This document shows, in pieces, positions 1-8,107 of a stretch of 53,816 bases of DNA. The position numbers and the translations under genes are program-made. The DNA is from Planctomycetaceae bacterium (lineage in GTDB: Bacteria; Planctomycetota; Planctomycetia; Planctomycetales; Planctomycetaceae). The DNA is taken from assembly GCA_020426325.1 (NCBI GenBank), contig JAGQQG010000039.1, forward strand, positions 1-53,816, given 5' to 3'. Within the stretch, counting starts at the first letter, position 1; every line of letters begins with the position of its first letter. A model generated the notes under the pieces. The model searched no databases. It was not told where the DNA came from and saw only the letters and a list, made by a program, of their open reading frames with translations.

Positions 1-264
1 CCCCCGATAACACCATCATGAAAACAAAACCCTGACCCCACACTTGACTGGTCCACCCATATCAGGGTGCATGCAGCAACGCGAAATGCACCGTCCCGAT
101 GGTGCATTCCACTTCGTTTCATGCCCCCCACTTCACTGGCAGAGGTTTGAAATGGTAGGCGTTCCTTGCTAGGTCGCACCATGTGTGCTTTCTTCGACAG
201 AATCTAGGCGAACCGATTGACACAACACTTGTCGTTCCTCGTGTAAATCTTAGAGGAATGCAAA
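1..264. other. Leader region without a recognised gene
   Basis: No credible gene is seen here. A small hairpin, ATGCACC (86-92) pairing with GGTGCAT (101-107), is the only clear structure. The Shine-Dalgarno AGAGGA at 252-257 belongs to the gene starting at 265. The open frames on the minus strand are antisense shadows. Confidence 0.5.
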
Positions 265-1368
265 ATGCCAAAGCTAGGACGGAACGACCCCTGCTGGTGT
301 GGTTCAGGTATCAAGTTCAAGAAATGCCATGCAGGTCGTGAAGATAATGTTCGCCCCACACTGAATGAGATACTCACCGTTTCTCGAAGTGTCATGGACC
401 GACACCAGTGTTTTCACCCAGATGCTCCACATTCGTGTTCCGGGAAGGTCGTCAAAGCGCACACTGTTCAGCGGGCACGCTTGAAGCGGATTGCCCGACA
501 TGGACAGGTCTATCACTACCTTGCTCCACAACAGTACATCGTCAGGAATGACAATCAGGTTTTGGAAGAGCTTTGCGGAATCGGTAAGGCATCCACTATC
601 ACGGGGTTTTGCGCCCACCATGACAAGGAGCTCTTCGCGCCAATTGAAGACAGTCCAATCAGAATAACCAGAGAGCACGCATGTTTGCTGGCTTATCGCG
701 CAATTGTAAGAGAGACATACGCGAAGATGGCAATGCTGGACTCGTTGGATCAATACAGATCATTCGACCGTGGATGGCCTATCGAACAACAGCAAAGTTG
801 GCAAAACATGATCCACGAGCAAGTTGCTCTCCAAAAGCTTGGGCTGGGCGACTACGAAAACTCGCTTGAGAGGTACAAGCGAGCTTTGACCTCCTGTGAC
901 TATTCCAACATCAACGTCTACGCTGTGGAATTAGACAAGGCACCTGACGCCATGTGCTGCGGCGCTATTGCCCCTGCTCTCTCTTTCGATGACCAAGTGC
1001 TGCAGGATTTCACTGACAGTTCGATTTTCTTGGATATGGTCACACTTACCGTTGTTGCGAACGAACAAGGTGGACTTGCACTGTTCACATGGCTTGACGA
1101 TGACGCTGGAGCTTCCGAAGCTTTCATGCGATCTTTCCATCGATTGCCGCTGGAAGAAAAGCCTCATGCAGTCTTGCGGTTCATGTTTGAACAGATCGAG
1201 AATATCTACATCAGTCCCAAGTGGTGGGATGGTTTGCAAGATCGTACACGGGCATTCATGCGTAAGAGGATGGGGTCAAGCAATGGAGATGTACGTATGA
1301 CAATCTCTGACGATGGCCTCCGCATCATTGACTGGAAGACGGTTTCTCTATCGACCACGCTGATCTAA
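265..1368 (+). CDS. SEC-C motif protein with a second Cys/His cluster
   Basis: A 367-residue cytoplasmic protein of unknown function. It opens with a SEC-C zinc motif: GRNDPCWCGSG with C10, C12, C21 and H22. A second Cys/His-rich block follows: C49, C58, a KAHT segment with H66, then GFC (C116) and HHD (118-120). This spacing looks like a treble-clef or HNH-like zinc fold, which is my inference. The C-terminal 200 residues match nothing I recognise. The ATG at 265 has AGAGGA seven bases upstream. Codon use looks more A/T-rich than in the genes to the right, and the gene is followed by repeat-rich DNA, so acquisition by transfer is possible. Membership of the SEC-C family is sure; the biochemical role is not. 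Confidence 0.8.
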   Translation: MPKLGRNDPCWCGSGIKFKKCHAGREDNVRPTLNEILTVSRSVMDRHQCFHPDAPHSCSGKVVKAHTVQRARLKRIARHGQVYHYLAPQQYIVRNDNQVLEELCGIGKASTITGFCAHHDKELFAPIEDSPIRITREHACLLAYRAIVRETYAKMAMLDSLDQYRSFDRGWPIEQQQSWQNMIHEQVALQKLGLGDYENSLERYKRALTSCDYSNINVYAVELDKAPDAMCCGAIAPALSFDDQVLQDFTDSSIFLDMVTLTVVANEQGGLALFTWLDDDAGASEAFMRSFHRLPLEEKPHAVLRFMFEQIENIYISPKWWDGLQDRTRAFMRKRMGSSNGDVRMTISDDGLRIIDWKTVSLSTTLI

Positions 1369-1489
1369 GTCGCTGGGTGGCATCGCGTCGTGCGATGGCC
1401 GGGTGCCTCAGAATGTGTGAACGTCTTACCAAACCTTTGATCGGGCAGGAGGATGCGTGGAGTCATTGTTCGACTCTGATTGCCCAACC

Positions 1490-1575
1490 GAGAGGGTGTC
1501 CGGGAATTCAGTCGCCATCACGCTCCGCGTGATGAGCGGATGAAGTGACAGCGTGCGACAAGTCGGGACGCGTGC
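1490..1575. repeat. 86-bp direct repeat, copy 1
   Basis: Begins GAGAGGGTGTCCGG and ends ACGCGTGC. Copy 2 lies at 1733-1818 and matches at 82 of 86 positions by eye, with no gap. The copy contains the palindrome ATCACGC-TCC-GCGTGAT at 1517-1533. The core recurs at 4228-4244 and, inverted, at 4302-4318, so it is a dispersed REP-like element. Confidence 0.85.
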
Positions 1576-1582
1576 CGGGTGC

Positions 1583-1613
1583 CATGCTCATATCGCGAAG
1601 CAGGATGAGCATG
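1583..1613. repeat. Inverted repeat CATGCTCAT / ATGAGCATG
   Basis: A 9-bp perfect stem (1583-1591 with 1605-1613) and a 13-base loop, just after direct-repeat copy 1. It is nested inside a wider inverted pair, GTGCCATGC (1579-1587) with GCATGGCAC (1669-1677). Confidence 0.75.
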
Positions 1614-1641
1614 AATTGTGGAGGTGTTCAACCTGCTTCGA

Positions 1642-1673
1642 CATGCTTGCCCTGCTGACGCAATGCAAGCATG
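1642..1673. repeat. Inverted repeat CATGCTTGC / GCAAGCATG
   Basis: A 9-bp perfect stem (1642-1650 with 1665-1673) and a 14-base loop. Together with the stem at 1583-1613 and the outer pair at 1579-1677 it makes a potentially branched, cruciform-like structure. Confidence 0.75.
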
Positions 1674-1732
1674 GCACGCAACACGTCGGGGGCTCTTGAT
1701 TGCGTGAACGTCGTGCCACCGCTTGGTCGACA

Positions 1733-1818
1733 GAGAGGGTGTCCGGAAATTCAGTCGCCATCACGCTCCGCGTGATGAGCGGATGAGGTGACAGCTTGCG
1801 ACAAGTCGGAACGCGTGC
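1733..1818. repeat. 86-bp direct repeat, copy 2
   Basis: Partner of 1490-1575, same length, four substitutions. Its palindrome ATCACGC-TCC-GCGTGAT is at 1760-1776 and is unchanged between copies. A degenerate relative, CATCACG-GCAGAG-CGTGATG, follows at 1831-1850. Confidence 0.85.
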
Positions 1819-2461
1819 GAGCGTCACAGTCATCACGGCAGAGCGTGATGACGACTTTTGTTGCGTCGAGTTCCCAGACACCCTTTGAACAAACAACCGA
1901 AGCAGTGCCGGACTTGTCATCGACGCTCGACCTCAGTCGGGCAAGCAGTGGCACGTGTCCCTCATCGTCCGTGTGCTCCCGTTGGTCGACCACAGGCACC
2001 CGTTGCTCACAGTCGCACGTCGTCCAGGAGACCCAACCAGCCGCGACCATGAGGGAGCGGAACGCCATCGGTGGGGACACTCCGCTTTTTCCGCTTCCTG
2101 ACGGGCGCGGCTAGTCAGTCCTCCCCACGGCTGGGCGTCACGGCGGTCGCCGAGTCGCCATGTGATGGGAGTGACGTCGATCGGTATCATGCACACCCAC
2201 CTACCGGCGTGAGAGCATGCCACCCACCGGACATTGAGATTTCAGAGAGGCCCGGCCGGAATTGGCTGGGGGCCGTCAGGCACAGGACGCATCGCCTTTG
2301 GCTCAGGAGTCTTTCTTGGAGACTGAAAACAGAGTGTGAATCATGTTGTCATTCCACGACCCGGCCAACAGGCCAGGCCACCCGCCTCGTGCAAAACGGC
2401 TGGCCAAGATCGATCCAGCCATGCGATTGGACATCGTGTGATGGTCGAACGAGCGAACCCG

Positions 2462-2776
2462 TCAAGGCCAGTGCCAGCCGGTGTTGCCGACCCAGAGGGG
2501 GAGAATTGTGAAGTGATGGATCAGGTCGCTGAGCACAAGTCCATATGAAATCCCAAGAAGTCGACCTGAAGCTGATGTTGAACGCCAGGAGAATGGAGTT
2601 GCGATCAGCAGAGGAGCACACCAGAACATATGGTGCATTCTCAGGAGCCAATGTGTCGAAGTGGGGATCTCAGCAGCCGCCATTCCCGTCCCCCATCGAC
2701 ATCCGATCGTGATCATCTCAAACGCGATCGTCGTCCACAGAATCCATGATTTTATGACGCGAATTCTCTCAGACAT
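2462..2776 (-). CDS. Small conserved-type membrane protein
   Basis: A 104-residue hydrophobic protein starting MSERIRVIK at an ATG with a purine-rich AGAAGAGA upstream. Three hydrophobic segments are visible, around residues 9-25, 45-60 and 72-92. Between them lie conserved-looking polar motifs, MHHMFW and LSDLIHHF, with His pairs close to the membrane boundary. The pattern resembles small uncharacterised membrane proteins that end with an LSDLIHHF-type helix; this is recollection of the motif, not a search. No same-strand partner is adjacent. It is the only frame in this gap that looks like a protein rather than a shadow. Confidence 0.55.
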   Translation of the reverse strand: MSERIRVIKSWILWTTIAFEMITIGCRWGTGMAAAEIPTSTHWLLRMHHMFWCAPLLIATPFSWRSTSASGRLLGISYGLVLSDLIHHFTILPLWVGNTGWHWP

Positions 2777-3276
2777 TATCTCTTCTTCGTAACTGAGCCT
2801 GGGGCGTTTGACCCACGGCAATCACATGTTCAAGACGTCCAAATCCCCTATCTAACGGTGATTTCGTTTCCGTAGCTGAACTCGCCAGAGTTCAGACTGT
2901 GGGTGGAGTAGGGACGAATTGTCTGAATTCTGGCGAATTCAGCTACATCCGACATGCGATTGCCGTGGCGTTTGACCGGGCGTAGGTTACTCAGGAATGT
3001 CACGAGGATTCGGAGCCGAATTCCGTCAGCCCTCCAATTGAATCTCTGCAAGTGACCGCAGGGCAATGGGTTGTCACGAAAGCAGAAACACCGCAACCGG
3101 CAATCATCACAGCAGATGCGGAACGCTGCGAAAAATCTTTCGAGATTCTCTCAAGATCAGCGTTCTCTGGGCGAATGACTGTTGTGCCCGGCGTTACAGC
3201 GAGGTCGAGGCGAAGTCAGACATCACACAATTTCAATCGCTGGTGCGTTTGCCACAAATAAAAGAGGAGTGGAGCC
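2777..3276. other. Intergenic region with a paired hairpin element
   Basis: No gene seen. It contains the inverted pair at 2872-2946 and the ribosome binding site GAGGAG (3264-3269) for the gene starting at 3277. A weak minus-strand frame (2848-3096) spans the hairpins and is rejected. Confidence 0.6.
2872..2946. repeat. 26-bp inverted repeat built of two hairpins
   Basis: The left arm is 2872-2897 and the right arm 2921-2946; 24 of 26 positions match in inverted orientation across a 23-base spacer. Each arm is itself a perfect hairpin: CTGAACTC-GCCA-GAGTTCAG at 2876-2895 and CTGAATTC-TGGC-GAATTCAG at 2923-2942. The two differences between arms sit at positions that pair with each other inside a hairpin (C2881-G2890 versus T2928-A2937), a compensatory change. 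Confidence 0.9.
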
Positions 3277-4116
3277 ATGTTGAAGAAAGCCTTTATCGGA
3301 TCGATGGCGGTTGTGACTGCCAGCACGTTTTTCTTCGGTCGCGATGCGATGAGTTACCTGGCCACAGGTGCAACTTCGCTGCGTGACGCTGTCCGGTCGG
3401 AGGTGCCGATCGAGTTTGAGATGGAGCGGGCGAAGAAGGAAGTCGCCGATCTGATCCCTGCCATTCATCAGTCGCTCAAGGTTGTCGCTGAGCAACAGGT
3501 CAGCGTCGAGAACCTGCGAGCCAACATCGATCAGAAGACGGCTGCCCTCGAGGAGCAGGAAGAAGCCATCCTCGCGTTGAACGAGGATCTCAAGACGGGT
3601 GACGAGCAGTTCGTCTATGCCGGACACACCTACTCAGTCAATGAGGTTCAGCGTGACCTGACCGAGCGTTTCAACCGCTTCAAGACGGCTGAGAACACTT
3701 TGAAGGATCAGCAGCAAATCCTAGCCGCCAAGGAGAAGGCGCTTGAGCAGCATCGCAGCACGCTGGAAGACATGCTCTCTCAGAAGAAGACTCTGGAAGT
3801 CGAACTCGAACGACTGATGGCCCGCATGCAGATGATCAATGCCCGCAAGCAGATCAGCAGCGTTTCGGTCGATGACAGCCAACTCGCCAAGGCGAAGGCT
3901 CTCATCAATGAGATTGACCAGAAGCTCGACGTCGAAGCCAAACTGCTCGACGCGGAAGGCAACTTTCTCGGCTTGATTCCGGTCGAAACCAAGACAGAAG
4001 AGTCGGTCGACATCGCGTTTCAGGTGGATTCGTACTTCAGCTCAAAGCCCGGTGCACGAAGCAGCGAGTTGGATGCAGTCGATGCCAAGATCGTCAGCCT
4101 TGATGAAAGCAAGTGA
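3277..4116 (+). CDS. Membrane-anchored coiled-coil protein
   Basis: A 279-residue protein with an N-terminal hydrophobic segment (about residues 5-21) and then mainly charged heptad-like helix from about residue 48 to 190, with a short break (QFVYAGHTYS) near residue 112. A second short helical stretch precedes a non-helical C-terminus. This predicts a single anchor with a long coiled coil, probably facing the periplasm. The layout recalls PspA-like or Smc-like annotations, but no family motif is present. A strong ribosome binding site (GAGGAG) precedes the ATG. It opens the signalling locus, but a pair of inverted REP elements separates it from the next gene, so co-transcription is uncertain. 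Function unknown. Confidence 0.8.
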   Translation: MLKKAFIGSMAVVTASTFFFGRDAMSYLATGATSLRDAVRSEVPIEFEMERAKKEVADLIPAIHQSLKVVAEQQVSVENLRANIDQKTAALEEQEEAILALNEDLKTGDEQFVYAGHTYSVNEVQRDLTERFNRFKTAENTLKDQQQILAAKEKALEQHRSTLEDMLSQKKTLEVELERLMARMQMINARKQISSVSVDDSQLAKAKALINEIDQKLDVEAKLLDAEGNFLGLIPVETKTEESVDIAFQVDSYFSSKPGARSSELDAVDAKIVSLDESK

Positions 4117-4218
4117 CTGACTGCGACTTCGATCTGACCGGTGAGGGGATCGGTCGCTCGGAGGAAGGGGCAACGGGAACGTGGATGCGGCCCGTTGCCC
4201 TGCTTTGCGTGTGAAGAA

Positions 4219-4327
4219 AAAGTCGCCGTCACGCTCCGCGTGACGAGCGGGACACGGTTGAGACCGCGAACTGAGAATGACCGCCAATACTGGCTCTGCT
4301 CATCACGCGGAGCGTGATGGCGACTTT
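4219..4327. repeat. Inverted pair of REP-like palindromes
   Basis: A copy of the dispersed element on the plus strand (GTCACGC-TCC-GCGTGAC, 4228-4244) faces an inverted copy (ATCACGC-GGA-GCGTGAT, 4302-4318). Flanking bases AAGTCGCC and GAGC extend the arms to about 4219-4248 and 4298-4327. This is a BIME-like arrangement between two genes on the same strand. It could end transcription, protect an mRNA 3' end or bind a structural protein; the sequence alone does not say which. Confidence 0.85.
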
Positions 4328-4389
4328 GGGAATCCGGTGATCTTTTCGGACTGAGATGCGTTATCCTGAGTGTTGGGTGAGTCGGTGAG

Positions 4390-5316
4390 ATGAGTGCGGT
4401 TCAGAACATCGCGAAACACGTCCTCCCTGAGCGGGTCTTCCTGTCGATGCAAGATGAGTCCCAGACCTGGCTGATGCGTTGCCCGTGTGGTCACGAGACG
4501 TCGGTCTGGGAAATGGGTGGCATCCGCTGGAAAGCGGACGGCAAGCCGATTCGCTGGGGGCAGTGTGGCGGGTGTGGTGAACGGTTTTTTGCTCAGGTTT
4601 ATCGCAGACCAACGAATCACGAGAGACACACGATCTCCAACGGATTTCAGGAAACCATGACACCCATGTCGACACAACGAGACATTCGCGTCGATCAGCC
4701 TGGCACGATGGTCCGCTTCTGGATCGACGGCGTCGGCTGCTGGCTGCTGAGCCCAGCAGATCAACTGAGTCTCGGTGGTCCGGTCGAACCGGGGTCTTCG
4801 AAGCAGACCGCCGATGTCTGCATGCTCTCGAATTTGAGCCGATTGCATGCAACCGTCGCGCGAGCTGGCGAGTCTTATCAGTTGCAGACGGAAAGAGGTG
4901 AGGTCAACGGTCGCCCGGTCCGTGGAGAGACATATCTGAAGGATGGCGATGTGATCACATTGAGCCGGAACGTTCGCATGAAGTTCCGCCAGCCGAGTGT
5001 GCTGAGTGCGTCAGCCGTGCTCGTACCGGATGGTCAACCATGGCCACGGATGTTCAGCGGGAAGGAAACACCGGGAGCCGTCGATGGCATCGTACTCATG
5101 GATGAAGTTGCCCTGCTTGGTCCGGGTTCGGATGCTCACATTGCGTGTGCGGACTGGGATGAGAAAGTCATCCTGCACCGTCGCGATGGACAACTCTGTG
5201 TGAAGTCAGCAGGCTGGGTGCAGTTGGACGGTCACACGCTGAGCGAAGGCTCGCCACTGGGTGACGGCATGGTTGTGTCGGGCGACGGTTGGCGGTTTCG
5301 AGCGGAGGTAATTTGA
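4390..5316 (+). CDS. Zinc-ribbon / FHA domain protein
   Basis: A 308-residue protein likely to read phosphothreonine marks. Residues 29-72 form a zinc ribbon (C31, C33, C59, C62) around a WEMGGIRWKA core. Residues 108-195 form an FHA domain: the conserved S150-R-L-H153 of the phosphopeptide site is followed by VNGRPV and a YLKDGDVITL strand. Residues 225-305 look like a second, degenerate FHA-like sandwich (LLGPGSDAHI, then LSEGSPLGDGMVVSG) without an SxxH motif. No membrane segment is seen. The kinase encoded at 5902 is the obvious partner, by context only. The gene ends two bases before the next ATG, suggesting one transcription unit. The fusion of ribbon and FHA is unusual. Confidence 0.82.
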   Translation: MSAVQNIAKHVLPERVFLSMQDESQTWLMRCPCGHETSVWEMGGIRWKADGKPIRWGQCGGCGERFFAQVYRRPTNHERHTISNGFQETMTPMSTQRDIRVDQPGTMVRFWIDGVGCWLLSPADQLSLGGPVEPGSSKQTADVCMLSNLSRLHATVARAGESYQLQTERGEVNGRPVRGETYLKDGDVITLSRNVRMKFRQPSVLSASAVLVPDGQPWPRMFSGKETPGAVDGIVLMDEVALLGPGSDAHIACADWDEKVILHRRDGQLCVKSAGWVQLDGHTLSEGSPLGDGMVVSGDGWRFRAEVI

Positions 5317-5318
5317 AG

Positions 5319-5849
5319 ATGAATTCTGATCGGATGAAATCGACCATCGCCGGCCTTGCCCTCTTGGCAATGTTTGTTGGGATTTTCTTGCTCATAAGTC
5401 GTGAGGCGGATTCAGCGAGTGTCGCAGAAGGAAAGTTTCGAGTCACGGTTGATGATGTGACATCTGGGGGCGATTACTTCGTGAGGAGATTGAAGTTTCG
5501 TGTAAACCGTGCAAGTGGTATTCGGTTGCGGTTGGGAGATGCTGGAGAATCATGGATGAGCCTCCGTGATCGACCGACGAGAGAGGACGGAATCGTCGAA
5601 GCCAATGTCGTCTTGATGTGTGATATGGGGCATGCTTTAGAGGGAGACCAACGATGGGTGACATGGTTGCAACAGATCACCTGTGCCCAGGGGATGGCTG
5701 GCGGGCCGTCTCGATATCCTGTCCCTTCGGACACAAAAATGGAAAACTTGGTGACCCTCAATATCACCGAGGGAGAATACAATGTCGGCCATCCCTTGAC
5801 ACTTGGTCAGTTTCAGAACGAACCGATTGTCGTAACAGTTGAGCGGTAA
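5319..5849 (+). CDS. Exported or membrane-anchored hypothetical protein
   Basis: A 176-residue protein with an N-terminal hydrophobic segment (about residues 9-26, AGLALLAMFVGIFLLIS) acting as an uncleaved anchor or signal peptide. The rest is beta-rich, with no domain I recognise. An upstream TTG could extend it by ten codons, but GGAGG at 5304-5308 is well placed for the ATG at 5319, so that start is preferred. It lies two bases after the FHA gene and ends before the kinase start, so it is probably co-expressed with both. Perhaps an extracytoplasmic partner of the kinase; this is inference from position only. Confidence 0.65.
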   Translation: MNSDRMKSTIAGLALLAMFVGIFLLISREADSASVAEGKFRVTVDDVTSGGDYFVRRLKFRVNRASGIRLRLGDAGESWMSLRDRPTREDGIVEANVVLMCDMGHALEGDQRWVTWLQQITCAQGMAGGPSRYPVPSDTKMENLVTLNITEGEYNVGHPLTLGQFQNEPIVVTVER

Positions 5850-5901
5850 TGAGGCAGGCAAATCAATGGGGATACTCACAAGCGGACGGGAGTCGGGAAA
5901 T

Positions 5902-8103
5902 ATGAAGTTCACCTTTGCACCGGAATCGAGACCGTTAGATGGGTACACCATCAAACGGGCCATCTATCGCGGTGGCTTCGGCGAGGTGTACTACGCCCTC
6001 ACCGATGCGGGGCGTGAGGTGGCTCTGAAACTCCTGCAGAACAATTCGGAGATCGAACTGCGCGGCGTCCAGCAGTGTTTGAATCTGTCACACCCAAATC
6101 TGGTGACGATTTTCGACGTCAAACAGGACCGCGACGGCGATCACTGGATCATCATGGAGTACGTCGCCGGCGAAACACTCGACATGGCCATTCATCGCCA
6201 TCCGAACGGGATGCCGATGGAAGAGGTCCGCAAGTGGCTCAGAGGTATCGCGGATGGAGTCGGATTCCTGCACGACCAGGGGATCGTGCATCGTGACCTC
6301 AAGCCGGGCAATGTGTTCAGCGAAGCGAACGTCGTGAAGATCGGCGACGTCGGCTTGTCGAAGTTCATCACGCCGTCACGTCGATCGGCTCAAACGCAAT
6401 CGGTCGGCACCGTGTACTACATGGCGCCGGAAGTGGCGAAGGGCCGGTATGGGATGGAGGTCGATGTCTATGCCCTGGGCATCATGCTGTACGAGATGAT
6501 CGCTGGTCGCGTGCCGTTCGAGGGAGAGTCGACGGGTGAGATCCTGATGAAGCATCTCTCCGAGAAACCCGATCTGACAAGACTTCCCGAACGGCTGCGG
6601 CCCGTGCTCGACATCGCACTGCAGAAAGACCCGAAGGAGCGGTTCTCGTCAGTGCGTGAACTGCACGAAGCGTTTGAGTCAGCCGTCATTGGAACCTACA
6701 CAGCCCCTCAACCGAAGGCCGCATCTGAGCCGATCCAGCCGGGGCGTCAGGTTGATCCGATTCCGGGTCGACAGCGAGTGAGCGATCTGGATGAGACGGT
6801 GCACTTTCCGATTGGGAGCGATCAGCAGGAATCAATTTGGTGGCCGTCAAAACGGGCCTTCATGGGAATGCTTGCGATCGGCACGGCAGTCATGGTCTGG
6901 GGGGAAGCCCATCGTGTCGAGGGAGTGCACATTGCAATGTGTTGCTCAGCACTTACGTATATTGTGTACACGCTTCTGCGTCGCTCGCAAACGAATAGGG
7001 CAAGATCAATCTTGTCGCACATTGACAAGAGTTCCCTGCCGATTGGTTACGGAGGCAATCATTGGTGGATTCTTGGACTTTTCGGATGGCTAGGAGTAAA
7101 TGCGGTTCTGGCAAACGCCGATCTTGGCGCGGTGGGGAAGTCCGTCGTTCCATTCGGGGCAGCCTGGTGGATCATTGGTTACATCGCTCACACGATGGTT
7201 CCTAGACTCATCAAGGGAAGCTGGAGAGATCTGAACGCCGCAAACGACTCAGCTACGATGAGTCCCCCTCCTCCAGTCTCGCCAGCGCCATCCCGTCCTC
7301 CACATGCCACTCCTTCCAAAGTCGTTCGGGTTGCACAACCCGTCAGGCACGCTCGTCGAGGTCGACCTGTGGGGCGGCATTACTATCGCAACAAGCCGGT
7401 GACTCCTGCGTTTGCGCGGCCGGTGTCGATGCGGACGCGGATGACTCAGTTTTCGACATCGGCTGCCTTGGTCATTCCGATCATTGCCTTGCTGACAGGT
7501 GGAGTGTTCCTTGTGGCGCCTGACTTTTTCGCGTCCGGTTTTGGGAATGGACCAGCGTGGGAAAACATTGGTCTGTTCGGAGCCACAGCGGCGATAGGTG
7601 CTTGGCTGCTGATGGGACTTAGTAAATGGAATGAAGGCCGTCGCGTCGACGGAAGCACACGACGGCTGCTCCAGTTTCTGGCCGGTGGCGTCGTCGGACT
7701 GGCCGCGTTCGCTGTGAGTGAAGGTTTGTTGATCGGAACCGAGATCCCCAGCGATGTCTACGATGGCACACTGTGGTCGCAGTCGAGTGATCCGATGTTC
7801 GTCTCCGTCGGAGGCCGTCCGTTGTTCGAGGAGGGCGGACGTCCAACGTTGCTAGGCTTCGTCGGATTCTTCGCGGCTTTGTTCGGCCTGCGTCGCTGGT
7901 GGTGGCACACGGATTCATTCCGTCAGAAGCGGTTTCGCATCGGGTCGGTGTTGCTGACGGTCTGCATGGCGTGGCTCGTGTCATCCATCTGGGCCTTTCC
8001 GCCCATCTGGGCGATGACCTGGGCTGCTGTTATCTCCAGCGGCGTGCAACTGGCCTCTGTGTGGACGCCGCCAGAAGAACGATTTGTGACGAGAGAGGTT
8101 TAA
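5902..8103 (+). CDS. Polytopic membrane Ser/Thr protein kinase with DVG motif
   Basis: A 733-residue Hanks-type kinase. The kinase domain covers residues 15-275: glycine loop RGGFGEVYYA (23-32), ATP lysine K43, catalytic HRDLKPGN (D132), APE segment YMAPEVAKG and VDVYALGIMLYEM. The metal-binding DFG is DVG (149-151), while the aspartate is kept, so activity is still expected. A proline-rich linker and about eight hydrophobic segments make up the C-terminal half, interrupted by a second basic/proline-rich cytosolic stretch near residues 450-510. No extracellular sensor of size is seen. Upstream in-frame starts exist (TTG 5839, ATG 5866), but the MKFTFAPES start matches the N-terminus I associate with this planctomycete kinase type. 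Its neighbours are an FHA protein, a membrane protein and an ECF sigma factor. Confidence 0.9.
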   Translation: MKFTFAPESRPLDGYTIKRAIYRGGFGEVYYALTDAGREVALKLLQNNSEIELRGVQQCLNLSHPNLVTIFDVKQDRDGDHWIIMEYVAGETLDMAIHRHPNGMPMEEVRKWLRGIADGVGFLHDQGIVHRDLKPGNVFSEANVVKIGDVGLSKFITPSRRSAQTQSVGTVYYMAPEVAKGRYGMEVDVYALGIMLYEMIAGRVPFEGESTGEILMKHLSEKPDLTRLPERLRPVLDIALQKDPKERFSSVRELHEAFESAVIGTYTAPQPKAASEPIQPGRQVDPIPGRQRVSDLDETVHFPIGSDQQESIWWPSKRAFMGMLAIGTAVMVWGEAHRVEGVHIAMCCSALTYIVYTLLRRSQTNRARSILSHIDKSSLPIGYGGNHWWILGLFGWLGVNAVLANADLGAVGKSVVPFGAAWWIIGYIAHTMVPRLIKGSWRDLNAANDSATMSPPPPVSPAPSRPPHATPSKVVRVAQPVRHARRGRPVGRHYYRNKPVTPAFARPVSMRTRMTQFSTSAALVIPIIALLTGGVFLVAPDFFASGFGNGPAWENIGLFGATAAIGAWLLMGLSKWNEGRRVDGSTRRLLQFLAGGVVGLAAFAVSEGLLIGTEIPSDVYDGTLWSQSSDPMFVSVGGRPLFEEGGRPTLLGFVGFFAALFGLRRWWWHTDSFRQKRFRIGSVLLTVCMAWLVSSIWAFPPIWAMTWAAVISSGVQLASVWTPPEERFVTREV

Positions 8104-8107
8104 GACG

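Larger units (their letters stand above)
1369..2461. other. Repeat-rich intergenic region
   Basis: No convincing gene on either strand. Open frames here are short, overlap each other and lack recognisable domains. The region holds two copies of an 86-bp direct repeat, a REP-like palindrome in each copy, a degenerate third palindrome and two nested inverted repeats, all listed separately. From about 1850 to 2461 I see nothing further. Confidence 0.6.

Noticed and set aside
217-247. TTGACA at 217-222 with TGTAAA at 242-247 as a promoter for the SEC-C gene
   Set aside because: The spacer would be 19 bases, and the transcription start would fall inside the ribosome binding site at 252-257.
1751-2511. 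Open frames of 96-146 codons on both strands in the repeat region
   Set aside because: They cross repeats, overlap each other, show no domain and lack ribosome binding sites.
2848-3096. 82-codon minus-strand frame
   Set aside because: It runs through both hairpins of the inverted repeat and has no protein-like pattern.
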